NCBI RefSeq assembly: GCF_047302405.1
Contig: NZ_CP154853.1
Span: forward strand, 1,240,001-1,304,000
Direction of reading: 5' to 3'
DNA length: 64,000 bases
DNA from: Alkalihalobacillus sp047302405
GTDB taxonomy: Bacteria; Bacillota; Bacilli; Bacillales; Bacillaceae_D
Position 1 is the first letter of the stretch, and each line of letters begins with the position of its first letter. Shown here one piece after another: positions 53,278 through 62,396 of this stretch. Position numbers and translations under genes: made by a program. A model generated the notes under the pieces. It searched no databases, was not told where the DNA came from, and worked only from the letters and a program-made list of their open reading frames with translations.

Positions 53278-54836
53278 TGCAATTGGATTCCTTAAGACAT
53301 GATTACCGGTTTTGGAGCCTTGTCCACGACCTTGTCTTTCGAAAGAACTGTCAGCTTTTATTTCATAAAGGGGAAGAAGTATGGCTGGAAGATGATTCTG
53401 TTAAACCGACAAGAATTTTTCGGATTGTCCGTAAAGATTTAGACTGGGCTAATCGCTACAAGGAAGAGATGATAGCAACGGCCAAAAAAATGGAATTGAT
53501 TCGGAGGGAAAGGCGGCTTAGGGAAGTTCAAGCGGAAAATATTTATGTCACGGTTCTTCCGCCAGTTGATGATTATTCAAGTTTAACTTCGCCATTATAT
53601 GTTGGCAAAAAGAAAAAAACAGTCGTTCACACTAGTTTTATTTTTCAAGATGAAGAGACGAAGGGAGCTATTCTATCTGAACGACTATTGCAGAGCGGCT
53701 TTTTACTAAGTAATCTTCCGGTTGATGTAGAGCTTGAACCGATGCAATTGGATGCAAAAATAGTCACGTTAAAATATGAGTTAAAGTTGTATGCTGATAA
53801 AAAGAAAAAAGAGGAAAAGGAGCTTTTTTCTTTCGGGAAGCCATTTATTACTTACGCCCTTTTGGTGATGAACGTCTTTATATTTATTTTAATTGAATTA
53901 TATGGTGATAGTGAATCGATATTGACTTTGGTTGAGGTGGGGGCTAAATATAGTCCGCTTATTTTGGACGGGGAATGGTGGAGAATCATTACCTCGATGT
54001 TTATCCATATTGGCTTTTTGCATCTACTAATGAACAGTCTAGCCCTTTATTTTCTAGGGACTTTAGTAGAGAGGATTTATGGTTCTTTTCGGTTTGTTTT
54101 TATCTATTTCATCGCTGGGGTTTTAGGGACTCTTATCAGCTTTTGGATGAATTTATCGATCGGAGCAGGTGCTTCTGGAGCAATTTTTGGCTTATTTGGT
54201 GCTTTGCTCTATTTCGGATTAAATCACCGGAAACTCTTTTTTCAAACGATGGGTGCGAATGTTTTAATCGTCTTAGTGATTAATCTGGCTTTTGGTTTTC
54301 TTATTCCAGTCGTCGATAATAGTGCTCATGTAGGTGGCTTAATAGGTGGGTTTCTCGCGGCCTACTTTATTCAACTTCCAAAACAAAAGAAGTCAGTTAA
54401 ACAACTAATAGCGGTAGCCATTTTGTTTAGTATGAGCCTTGTTCCATTTCTTTTTGCGGATGCTTTATTACAAAAGGATGAATTTGATTTATTAGAGGCT
54501 CAAATCGCTTATTTGTATATAGAAGAGGAAAAATTGGCAGAAGCCTACACCTTTTTAGAAAGACCATACGCACGAGGAACAGATGTAGGCGAAATTTATT
54601 TTTATTTAGGTTATTTAAAAATAAAGGATGAAGAGATACCAGAAGCGAAAGTGCTCTTTGAACAAGCGCTAGAAAAAAATCCGAATTTACACCCTGCTTA
54701 TTTTAATTTGTCTTTAATTGTTGAAGCTGAAGGAGACTATGATAAGGCATTAGAGTATATTCAAAAAGCGATTGAACTGAACCCAGACCGTGAGGAACAG
54801 TATAGTGAACGTTTAAAAGAGCTTGAAACGCGTTAA
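53277..54836 (+). CDS. gluP: Rhomboid protease GluP with TPR domain
   Basis: An intramembrane serine protease, about 519 aa. The N-terminal cytosolic domain (1-190) is followed by a rhomboid core of about six helices, with GAGASGAIFG (S300) and NSAHVGG (H351) as the catalytic pair and GEWWRIITSMFIHIGFLHLLMN, and a C-terminal TPR region (AYFNLSLIVEAEGDYDKALEYIQKAIELNPD). B. subtilis GluP cleaves membrane substrates such as MgtE. ATG 53277 and TTG 53283 are both possible starts. It ends two bases from the stop of the convergent interrupted gene. Confidence 0.93.
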   Translation: MQLDSLRHDYRFWSLVHDLVFRKNCQLLFHKGEEVWLEDDSVKPTRIFRIVRKDLDWANRYKEEMIATAKKMELIRRERRLREVQAENIYVTVLPPVDDYSSLTSPLYVGKKKKTVVHTSFIFQDEETKGAILSERLLQSGFLLSNLPVDVELEPMQLDAKIVTLKYELKLYADKKKKEEKELFSFGKPFITYALLVMNVFIFILIELYGDSESILTLVEVGAKYSPLILDGEWWRIITSMFIHIGFLHLLMNSLALYFLGTLVERIYGSFRFVFIYFIAGVLGTLISFWMNLSIGAGASGAIFGLFGALLYFGLNHRKLFFQTMGANVLIVLVINLAFGFLIPVVDNSAHVGGLIGGFLAAYFIQLPKQKKSVKQLIAVAILFSMSLVPFLFADALLQKDEFDLLEAQIAYLYIEEEKLAEAYTFLERPYARGTDVGEIYFYLGYLKIKDEEIPEAKVLFEQALEKNPNLHPAYFNLSLIVEAEGDYDKALEYIQKAIELNPDREEQYSERLKELETR

Positions 54837-54966
54837 CTTAGTCTATTCTTTGTTTAAGTAAAATCGGGTCCCCTTCCCTTGTCCGAAAGGTAATATACAC
54901 TTCACCTGCCTCTTTCGGAAAGAGGAGGTGAGGAACGGTGCTTCCAAGCGCACTTATTGTGGAAAT

Positions 54967-55707
54967 GAAAACCCTAGGCTCGGCCTAGGGTTCCAAAAAG
55001 CTTAGAGCGAGGTATTAAAAAAACTCCCCCGAGGTGCTAAAATATATTTTGGTTCGCCAACCAGAATATCAAGCATACGGAGGAGTTTTCATGTCAAAAG
55101 ACACTAACAGTTTAGCACACACAAAGTGGAATTGTAAGTATCATATTGTGTTTGCACCCAAATATAGGAGGCAAGCTATTTATGGGAGACTAAAAAAAGA
55201 TATAGGTGAAATTTTAAGAACCTTGTGTGAACGAAAGGGTGTAGAGATTATAGAGGCAACAGCCTGCGTAGACCATATACATATGTTGGTTAGTATTCCG
55301 CCTAAAATAAGTGTGTCTTCATTTGTGGGCTATTTGAAAGGGAAGAGCAGTTTAATGATTTTTGATCGACATGCCAACCTAAAATATCGATATGGAAATC
55401 GTAAATTTTGGTGTACCGGTTTCTATGTAGATACGGTAGGGAGAAATAAGAAAGTGATACAAGAATACATCAAAAATCAAATACAAGATGATATAGTGGC
55501 CGAACAATTGAGTCTTTTAGAATATGTCGACCCATTTACAGGTGAAGAACTAAAAAAGAAGAAGAAATCATACAAAAAGTAGGCCTTTGAGGTCTGGCCA
55601 GTAAAAGGAGTACACATGGCGAACCGTTCAGTAGCCCTTTAGGGTTTGGTCAGTAACAAAGGCTTTCAGCCGTAGAGCAAACCACCCGTTATCACGGGTG
55701 GTTTTGA
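54967..55707 (+). mobile_element. IS200/IS605-type insertion sequence, about 739 bp
   Basis: A Y1-transposase element without terminal inverted repeats or target duplication, as expected for the family. Subterminal hairpins occur at both ends: ACCCTAGGC/GCCTAGGGT (left, about 54971-54992) and ACCACCCG/CGGGTGGT (right, about 55681-55702). TGA occurs at both junctions (54966-54968 and 55705-55707), so the exact ends are uncertain by three bases. It carries only tnpA, with no TnpB. Confidence 0.88.
55091..55582 (+). CDS. tnpA: IS200/IS605 family transposase TnpA
   Basis: A 163-aa HUH-superfamily single-strand transposase: KYHIVFAPKYRRQ, the HUH motif ACVDHIHMLVSIPP (H62, H64), GNRKFWCTGFYVDTVGRN and catalytic Tyr126 in VIQEYIKNQ. 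All catalytic residues are present, so it may be active. GGAG precedes the ATG at 55091; the frame opens at 55034. Confidence 0.95.
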   Translation: MSKDTNSLAHTKWNCKYHIVFAPKYRRQAIYGRLKKDIGEILRTLCERKGVEIIEATACVDHIHMLVSIPPKISVSSFVGYLKGKSSLMIFDRHANLKYRYGNRKFWCTGFYVDTVGRNKKVIQEYIKNQIQDDIVAEQLSLLEYVDPFTGEELKKKKKSYKK

Positions 55708-56573
55708 TTTCCGTACCATCAGGCTTTTGAATGTTCAATACGTATTCTTTATATAACCCTTCCCACAAACCGCCGAGAAAATCGGTGGTTTTTTCTTTGG
55801 GGATGCCAGGAAACCCTTCCTCTAAATAAAGGGGGAGATCCGTTAACGGGATAGCTATATAATTTTCTGGGTTAAGATTAAAGTATTTTAGGAGTTCTTG
55901 CCTGTCATAATGTTGTTTTTGTGTAATGATATAATCGATTGTTCGTTTGCTTTCTTTCTCCTCTAATGTTTGTGGCTCTTTAAAGGCATAAATTTTACTA
56001 AGGGGAGAATCAATCACATACAGTTCATCGTGACTGAGAGCTTGAGCACTTTTGATCGAATCATTCCCTTGATGAAGTTCCGCATAGTGGAAAGTAATCG
56101 CTTGATATCGCCCGCTCTCTTCTCCAGTTACCTCTTTTGTTTGCAAAATGGCTTCGGTGTTTTCTTTCCATGTTGATAAAACATCCTTCAAAAATCCATC
56201 CTCAAATAATAACGAGACATCTTGTCTTAAATAGCTTTTTTGGTCAAGCATTGAGTGAGTTTCCCATGTTAATACATATTCCTTTTCATTTTTAACCGAG
56301 GATAAATCTAATTCTGTTCTGATTTCAATGTATCTTGTATTTGGATCAGGTGGAAAATACGTGAGCGTTTCTTTTGGTTTAGGATCTTGAAAATAAAATA
56401 GGAGAAAAAGGCTCATGCTAAGAGAGAGAAAAAGGACGATAGGAATTGTGGCAATACGTTTCATGGAGTCCTCCATTTCATGGCGTGTTGCCACATTTAT
56501 ATGTTGGCTTGTCTTGGATTATACCTTAACGCTGGCTCGTGAAGCCTGTAAGTGAATAAGAGGAGGGAATAAT

Positions 56574-58025
56574 GTGGTGAAGAGAAAAGTTTCAACGAGT
56601 TATATGGAGAATTTGGAATACTTAAAAAAACAGCTTGGTGTTGAAGAAAGTATGGACATGATCTGCTTAGAGATGAAACATGCGGATCGCCACATGGCCT
56701 TTTTTGTTGTCGATGGATTTGCCAAAGACACGGCTTTAACAGAAATTCAAGAGCAATTATCGAGAACGACTGAAAAAGAAGTCAAGCTCGATCCGTTAAA
56801 AGCCTTGATTCAAAGTCGGATTCCTTATATTGAAATTGATACGGAAAATGATCTAGATAATGTGGTTGACCAAGTCTTAGCTGGTCCGACCGCTTTGCTT
56901 GTCGAAGGTATTTCTGAAGTTATTATTATTGATACGAGAGAGTATCCGGTTCGTGGTCCTGAGGAGCCAGATACCGAGCAGGTTATTCGTGGCTCAAAGG
57001 ATGGATTTGTTGAAACGCTAGTCATGAATGCTGCCCTTATTAGGAGGAGAATTAGAGACCGGACTTTTCGAGTAGAGTATGTTCAAGTCGGCCGTCGTTC
57101 GAAAACCGATATTACCCTCTGTTATATAGGCGATATTGCTGATAAGGAAATGATTGAGGATATTAAAGATTCTTTAGAAAAAATTGATACAGATGGGTTG
57201 CCAATGGCCGATAAGACGATTGAGGAATTTGTCTTTGGCCATCATTATCAGCCGTATCCACTTGTCCGTTATACGGAAAGGCCAGATGTCGCAGCAACTC
57301 AGCTCTTTGAAGGGCATGTCGTCATTCTCGTCGATGGTTCTCCAAGTGCGATGGTGGCACCGACCACCTTTTGGCACCATTTACAACATGCAGAAGAGTA
57401 TAGACAAAAGCCTATTATTGGAGCAGGGCTTCGGTTAGTACGATTTGTTGCTGTTTGGGCTTCGATTTTTTTAATGCCTTTATGGTTTTTACTCGCTGAT
57501 AATAGTCAATTTGTACCGGAGACTTTGTCTTTTGTTGGTGCTGAGGAAGGTGGGACTGTTCCATTATTTGCTCAGTTTTTGGTGGCGGAAATTGGGATTG
57601 AAATGCTGAGGATGGCCTCGATTCATACACCTAATGCGTTAGCGACGGCATTAGGACTCGTTGCGGCCTTATTAATTGGCGAAGTCGCGATTGAAGTTGG
57701 GTTATTTTCTCCTGAAGTCGTTTTATATTTAGCGGTTGCGGTCGTCGGTTCATTTGCAACCCCAAGTTATGAACTAAGTTTGGCGAATCGCTCCATTCGA
57801 GTGGCTCTCTTAGTGTTAACAGCTCTTTTTGGTTTAGGTGGATTTCTATTTGGAACGACATTATGGATCATCATGCTCGTTCGAATTGAAAAGTTTGAGA
57901 CGCCGTATTTTTGGCCCTTTATCCCTTTTAACGCTCGTGCGTTACGAGACGTTATTTTACGAGCCCCAATGCCACTGAAAAATCGGCGGCCGACAGCGAT
58001 TCATCCGAATGATCCAGATAGGTAA
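56574..58025 (+). CDS. GerA-family spore germination protein, SpoVAF-like
   Basis: A 483-aa protein of the GerAA/SpoVAF family: an N-terminal cytosolic domain (1-285, with VRGPEEPDTEQVIRGSKDGFVETLVMNAALIRRRI and HVVILVDGSPSAMVAPTTFW) and a C-terminal domain with about five helices (LRLVRFVAVWASIFLMPLWFLL, TPNALATALGLVAALLIGEVAIEVG, YELSLANRSIRVALLVLTALFG). It acts in the spore inner membrane in germination. It is alone here, without B and C subunits or other spoVA genes, which fits SpoVAF better than a receptor A subunit. The start is GTG after AGGAGGG. Confidence 0.85.
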   Translation: MVKRKVSTSYMENLEYLKKQLGVEESMDMICLEMKHADRHMAFFVVDGFAKDTALTEIQEQLSRTTEKEVKLDPLKALIQSRIPYIEIDTENDLDNVVDQVLAGPTALLVEGISEVIIIDTREYPVRGPEEPDTEQVIRGSKDGFVETLVMNAALIRRRIRDRTFRVEYVQVGRRSKTDITLCYIGDIADKEMIEDIKDSLEKIDTDGLPMADKTIEEFVFGHHYQPYPLVRYTERPDVAATQLFEGHVVILVDGSPSAMVAPTTFWHHLQHAEEYRQKPIIGAGLRLVRFVAVWASIFLMPLWFLLADNSQFVPETLSFVGAEEGGTVPLFAQFLVAEIGIEMLRMASIHTPNALATALGLVAALLIGEVAIEVGLFSPEVVLYLAVAVVGSFATPSYELSLANRSIRVALLVLTALFGLGGFLFGTTLWIIMLVRIEKFETPYFWPFIPFNARALRDVILRAPMPLKNRRPTAIHPNDPDR

Positions 58026-58070
58026 ATTAGGACGAATGAGAAAGACAGGGAGCAACGCCGGCCGTTAAGA

Positions 58071-58347
58071 GAGGCCACTGAAAAAGTTTCAACATCAGCT
58101 TTTTCTTAGAAATTAGATTTCCAAGTAGATAATCGCTCATGGGTTTAAACTGTTTTTTCATGATCCAAAACGGAGCCAGCGGAATACCCGGAGACTCCTG
58201 CGGGAGAAGTGAAACACGGGAGACCCCGCAGCGATTAGTCGCGAGGAGGCTCCCGGTTCACCCGCGGAACGCGTAGGGTATGCAGCTGGCGGAGTAATCC
58301 AAAACATCCAAACTAACTTTAACTAACAGGACTTTTTCAGTGGCCTC
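58071..58347. repeat. Miniature inverted-repeat element copy D (intact)
   Basis: 277 bp with perfect 17-bp terminal inverted repeats, GAGGCCACTGAAAAAGT (58071-58087) and its complement (58331-58347). CCGTTAAGAGAG occurs at both junctions, overlapping the ends, and indicates a target duplication of about 8-12 bp. The core contains GCCAGC...AATACCC facing GGGTAT...GCTGGC, and GC-rich nested repeats. It has no coding capacity. It is the best-preserved of four copies. Confidence 0.92.
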
Positions 58348-58439
58348 CGTTAAGAGAGTTTGGTTGGGTCGAGGATGATGTGTAAAAAAGCGAGAGTAAC
58401 GCCGCTAAAGTGGGCTTGACCAAGATGATGTGAAAAAAA

Positions 58440-58470
58440 AGCACCGTCATTTATTTACGGTGCTCTTCCA
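58440..58470 (-). terminator. Terminator of the DUF1694 gene
   Basis: On the minus strand AGCACCGT pairs with ACGGTGCT and a run of T's follows. The stop codon of the gene is in the stem. Confidence 0.8.
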
Positions 58471-58852
58471 TGTCGCGTTCATACCATTCATCTTCAATAA
58501 AAATTTGCTCTAAGTCAATGGCTCTTCGTTCGGTAGCGAGAACGAGTCCGAATGGAGTTGGATAATTGGGGGTCGTAATGGTAAAACGAATGCCTTTTGA
58601 ATTGGCGATTTTGACGTATTTAGAATAAGTAGAGTAGGGGAGGTGCCCGTTTATAAACAGTTGCAAATCTTTTTCTTTTTCCATCGTTTGAATAATTTCA
58701 TTGTATAATCCGTTTCTTTGTACTTGGGTTAATGTTAAAGCGAAAAAAATTCGTTCGGCTATCGTTGTTAAAAAGAGGTTTCGCTCTTCCAATTTCACTT
58801 GGGGCGTACCACGCAATGCATAATCCATCTTTTCTTGAACTTTTTCATTCAT
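58451..58852 (-). CDS. YueI-like DUF1694 protein
   Basis: A 133-aa cytosolic protein (KMDYALRGTPQVKLEERNLFLTTIAERIFFALTLTQV..., FTITTPNYPTPFGLVLATERRAID) of the DUF1694/YueI family, with a fold like the ribosomal L7Ae group. The function is unknown. TTAGGAGG precedes the ATG at 58852. Confidence 0.85.
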   Translation of the reverse strand: MNEKVQEKMDYALRGTPQVKLEERNLFLTTIAERIFFALTLTQVQRNGLYNEIIQTMEKEKDLQLFINGHLPYSTYSKYVKIANSKGIRFTITTPNYPTPFGLVLATERRAIDLEQIFIEDEWYERDMEEHRK

Positions 58853-59009
58853 AAAAATCTTCCTCCTAAATTCAATGATTCCGCTTTTCTTGTCCTTTTT
58901 TGCTTATCTATACATATCATATCATAAGAAGAATTTTCTTATGTGTCTGTCAGGTGAAAATGAGCTTAAACGTTCGAACAAGAATTGTAGAAAAAGGGAG
59001 GAACTTTTT

Positions 59010-59522
59010 ATGATTGCCTTTTCAGTCCTTTTCTTTGTGTTTATATTAGGGGTGACGATTGGTGGCTTATTGGCAGCAGGTAAACATCCACCTTCTTTAT
59101 TCCTCTATGGTTTATTTACATTTGCTTTTCTTGTTGTTTGTTTTATCGGAATGATTGTTGGATTATTATTTCCTTCTTTTCTAATTGGGTTTTGGTTTAT
59201 TGAATTTATCATTTGTGTGCTCACTTTTCTGTTTATTTGGGCAGCTTGTACGAGGTTTCACCCAAGTTTCGGTTTCTTTTTTGTTCAGGAGAAGATTGTA
59301 TTAAATTTATTGTTTTTCCTCTTCTTCTTTATGGGTTTTGAATGGGGGATATTCGATTTTCGAGCGTTCTTTACGATTTTTGCAAGTTTAGTTTTCGCGA
59401 TTGCTTTGTTTATTGGGATATTTATTCAATGGCAGCTAAGGCAAAAATTTTGGCAATTTCCGTATGCTGTTTACTTACCTTGTGTCTGGTTATTCATTAT
59501 CGCGGTCATTAAAATATTTTAA
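59010..59522 (+). CDS. Hypothetical membrane protein
   Basis: A 170-aa, very hydrophobic, Phe-rich protein with about five or six helices; no family recognised. The frame opens at 58875, but GGGAGG eight bases before the ATG at 59010 supports this start. It lies in the accessory block between gluP and yqgQ. Confidence 0.65.
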   Translation: MIAFSVLFFVFILGVTIGGLLAAGKHPPSLFLYGLFTFAFLVVCFIGMIVGLLFPSFLIGFWFIEFIICVLTFLFIWAACTRFHPSFGFFFVQEKIVLNLLFFLFFFMGFEWGIFDFRAFFTIFASLVFAIALFIGIFIQWQLRQKFWQFPYAVYLPCVWLFIIAVIKIF

Positions 59523-59625
59523 AATAAATTCAAAGTAGTTATTGCAGTATTTTAATTATTCTAATTTTAGTAGAATCCTTTCCGTTCTAAGGTTAGGCTG
59601 TTATAATGTCTTTGAGGTGAGCAGT

Positions 59626-59829
59626 ATGAAAACGTTTTATGATCTCTTGCAGCTTTTAAAAAAGTTTGGCATTTTTATTTATACTCGCGACCGCAAAATG
59701 GACCTCCAACTTATGGAGAAAGAAGTGCATGAACTACATAATTGGGGTATGATTGATACACAAACATTTCAGCAGGCATTGCTCATTTTAAGAAAAGAGC
59801 TCAGTCAAGCAAAAGAAACGAAATTGTAG
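59626..59829 (+). CDS. yqgQ: YqgQ family protein (DUF910)
   Basis: A 67-aa helical protein (MKTFYDLLQLLKKFGIFIYTRDRKMDLQLMEKEVHELHNWGMID...) of the YqgQ family, which is regularly found next to glcK. A nucleic-acid-binding role has been suggested from structure; nothing here tests it. GAGGTGAG precedes the ATG at 59626. It ends 13 bases before glcK, so the two form an operon. Confidence 0.9.
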   Translation: MKTFYDLLQLLKKFGIFIYTRDRKMDLQLMEKEVHELHNWGMIDTQTFQQALLILRKELSQAKETKL

Positions 59830-59842
59830 AAGGTGGAGTAGG

Positions 59843-60832
59843 ATGACAAATAAGTGGTATGTTGGTATTGATATCGGGGGAACAACGATAAAAATGGCTT
59901 TTATTACTGAAACTGGGGAAATCACTACAAAATGGGAAATTCCAACAAATACTGAGGAGCAAGGGATCCAAATTCCGCAAGATATTGCCGCAGCGATCCG
60001 GCTTAAGCTTGATGAATTAGGGGAGAGTTCACAAAAGTTATCCGCGATTGGATTAGGAGCTCCAGGTTTTATTGAAATGGAAACAGGGTTTATTTATAAA
60101 GCGGTTAACATTGGATGGAATGACTTCCCACTAAAGGAAATATTGGAAAAAGAAACAGGTCTTCGTGTAACGGTTGATAATGATGCCAATGTGGCGGCCT
60201 TAGGTGAAATGTGGAAAGGTGCAGGAGATGGTGCATCTGATTTACTTTGTGTGACACTTGGAACAGGTGTTGGAGGAGGAATCATTTCAAACGGTAAGAT
60301 CGTGCACGGGGCGAACGGAATGGCTGGAGAAATTGGTCATATTACCGCGATAGCTGAAGGTGGGGTCTCTTGTAATTGTGGGAAAACGGGCTGCATTGAG
60401 ACTATCGCATCAGCGACTGGAATTGCTAGGCTTGCTGAGACCGGGTTGGTCCAACGTCCTGAAAGCAGATTGCAATCCATTTTAGTAAGTGACGGTGAAA
60501 TAACGGCAAAGGATGTATTTGAAGCAGCTGAGGCTGGCGATTCTTTTGCGAATGAAATTGTCGAGAAGGTTTCCTTTCATTTAGGGTTAGTCATAGCAAA
60601 CTTAGCTAATTCGATTAATCCCCATAAAATCGTGATCGGTGGTGGCGTTTCTAAAGCTGGGAATGGTTTATTAACACCGTTAACCACACAATTTAATCGT
60701 TTTGCCCTTCCGCGTGTTGCAGAGAGTGCTGAGATTGAAGTTGCGACACTTGGGAATGATGCTGGAGTGATCGGGGCAGCTTGGCTTGCCAAAATCTCTT
60801 CACCAACCCCTCTAAATGAACATACTGTATAA
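59843..60832 (+). CDS. glcK: Glucokinase, ROK family
   Basis: Phosphorylates glucose with ATP. The 329-aa product has the N-terminal phosphate loop (YVGIDIGGTTIKMAFI), VTVDNDANVAALGE with the catalytic Asp, LGTGVGGGII, and the ROK zinc signature GEIGHITAIAEGGVSCNCGKTGCIETIAS. AAGGTGGAG precedes the ATG. It is coupled by position to yqgQ. Confidence 0.96.
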   Translation: MTNKWYVGIDIGGTTIKMAFITETGEITTKWEIPTNTEEQGIQIPQDIAAAIRLKLDELGESSQKLSAIGLGAPGFIEMETGFIYKAVNIGWNDFPLKEILEKETGLRVTVDNDANVAALGEMWKGAGDGASDLLCVTLGTGVGGGIISNGKIVHGANGMAGEIGHITAIAEGGVSCNCGKTGCIETIASATGIARLAETGLVQRPESRLQSILVSDGEITAKDVFEAAEAGDSFANEIVEKVSFHLGLVIANLANSINPHKIVIGGGVSKAGNGLLTPLTTQFNRFALPRVAESAEIEVATLGNDAGVIGAAWLAKISSPTPLNEHTV

Positions 60833-60910
60833 TGTAAAGGGACAATCTATAAATAATACGAGCAAAATCAAATAGAAAGAAATTCAGCCTGATGAAGGAG
60901 AAGAAATCGA

Positions 60911-62326
60911 ATGACAGAATATCGAATTGAACGAGATTTACTTGGAGAAAAGGAAGTTCCAAAGGATGCCTATTATGGAATCCAAACGATGCGAGCTCGT
61001 GATAATTTTCCTATCACAGGATACCCGCCACATGAGGAACTAATTAAAGCTTTCGGATACGTAAAAAAAGCAGCGGCGATGGCTAATCGTGATGTTGGTG
61101 TTTTGCAGAAAAAAATTGCAGGAGCAGTCATTTTAGCAGCGGAAGAAGTAATCGAAGGAAAGCTTTCCGAGCATTTTATCGTTGATTCTATCCAAGGGGG
61201 AGCCGGAACTTCTTTTAATATGAACGCCAATGAAGTGATTGCTAACCGTGCCATTGAAGAATTAGGTGGAAAAAAGGGCGAGTATATGAAAGTTAGCCCT
61301 AATACACATGTCAATATGGCTCAATCAACAAATGACGCTTTTCCAACGGCGATTCATATTGCATGTTTAAATTTATCAAAAGGGCTCATTCAAACATTAA
61401 ACGAGTTAATTGAAGCAATCAAAAAGAAAGAAGCAGAATTTGACGATGTTTTAAAAATGGGAAGAACGCATTTACAGGATGCCGTTCCGATTCGTCTTGG
61501 ACAAGAGTTCGGTGCTTATCGCCGAGTCCTTACACGTGACTTAAAACGTATTGAGCGTTCCGTTGGCCACTTGTATGATATCAATATGGGAGCGACTGCT
61601 GTTGGAACAGGTTTAAATGCGAAACCGGAGTATATTGAGAAGGTTTCTAAATACCTTGCTGAAATTACTGGATTTCCATTAAAGACAGCAGAAGATTTAG
61701 TGGATGCGACTCAAAATACAGATGCTTATACAGAGCTATCAAGTGCGTTGAAAATTATGGCGATTAACTTATCAAAAATAGCAAACGACTTACGTCTCAT
61801 GAGTTCTGGTCCAAGAACAGGATTAAATGAGATTAACTTACCAGCTCGACAACCTGGATCATCTATTATGCCTGGAAAAGTGAATCCTGTAATGTGTGAA
61901 GTGATTAATCAAATTTCGTTCCAAGTTATCGGAAATGACCATACGATTAGTCTTGCTTCCGAAGCAGGGCAGCTAGAATTAAATGTGATGGAACCAGTTC
62001 TTGTGTTTAACTTATTACAGTCATTCACAATTCTTCAAAACGGAATGGATGTTTTCCGTAAATTTGCCATTGACGGCATAACCGCTAATATCGAGCATTG
62101 CCGTGAAATGGTAGAGCATAGTGTCGGGATTATCACTGCGATTAATCCTCATGTTGGTTATGAAGTTGCTTCACGAGTCGCTAAAGAAGCGATTGAAACG
62201 GGTCGCTCTGTACGTGAAATTTGTTTAGAACGTGGTATTTTATCGGAAGAAGAATTAAATGAAATCTTAGATCCGAAAGAAATGACGAATCCTGGAATTG
62301 CTGGAGCCCGTTTTATTTATGGGTAA
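60911..62326 (+). CDS. aspA: Aspartate ammonia-lyase
   Basis: Deaminates aspartate to fumarate and ammonia. 471 aa, fumarase/aspartase superfamily: RIERDLLGEKEVPKDAYYGIQTMRA (aspartase-type start), GGAGTSFNMNANEVIANRA, MAQSTNDAFPTA, GRTHLQDAVPIRLGQEF, and the flexible-loop signature GSSIMPGKVNPV. Lyase-class assignment over fumarase C rests on the N-terminal sequence. No asparaginase gene is adjacent. GAAGGAG precedes the ATG. Confidence 0.93.
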   Translation: MTEYRIERDLLGEKEVPKDAYYGIQTMRARDNFPITGYPPHEELIKAFGYVKKAAAMANRDVGVLQKKIAGAVILAAEEVIEGKLSEHFIVDSIQGGAGTSFNMNANEVIANRAIEELGGKKGEYMKVSPNTHVNMAQSTNDAFPTAIHIACLNLSKGLIQTLNELIEAIKKKEAEFDDVLKMGRTHLQDAVPIRLGQEFGAYRRVLTRDLKRIERSVGHLYDINMGATAVGTGLNAKPEYIEKVSKYLAEITGFPLKTAEDLVDATQNTDAYTELSSALKIMAINLSKIANDLRLMSSGPRTGLNEINLPARQPGSSIMPGKVNPVMCEVINQISFQVIGNDHTISLASEAGQLELNVMEPVLVFNLLQSFTILQNGMDVFRKFAIDGITANIEHCREMVEHSVGIITAINPHVGYEVASRVAKEAIETGRSVREICLERGILSEEELNEILDPKEMTNPGIAGARFIYG

Positions 62327-62344
62327 TATTGTTCTATAAAGATG

Positions 62345-62396
62345 GGACTGTCTCTTAAAGTCGTCAAATGACCTTAAGTGGATAGTCCTTTTTTGT
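62345..62396 (+). terminator. Terminator after aspA
   Basis: An imperfect 16-bp stem (GGACTGTCTCTTAAAG with the segment ending AGTCC at 62388) and TTTTTTG. It resembles the hairpin at 32158-32203 in stem and loop sequence. The rest of the 300-base gap to the next gene is AT-rich with nothing recognised. Confidence 0.8.

Larger units (their letters stand above)
54838..56464 (-). pseudogene. Anchored exported protein gene split by an IS200-type element
   Basis: The 5' part runs from 56464 (MKRIATIPIVLFLSLSMSLF, after GGAGG) to 55708 and the 3' part from 54968 to the TAA at 54838-54840. Removing 739 bp joins ...KPDGTEI to ISTISALGSTVPHLLFPKEA... in frame and gives 295 aa ending REGDPILLKQRID. 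As it stands the frame runs into the insertion and stops at 55628, adding a foreign tail that starts KTTRDNGW. It has an N-terminal membrane anchor and a hydrophilic outside domain. I recognise no family. Confidence 0.85.

Noticed and set aside
54840..54966. Intergenic DNA after gluP
   Set aside because: It reads as the displaced 3' end of the IS-interrupted minus-strand gene, so it is assigned to that pseudogene.
55628..55707. Native C-terminus of the minus-strand gene (KTTRDNGW...)
   Set aside because: The codons coincide with the right-end hairpin of the insertion sequence, so this tail is foreign.
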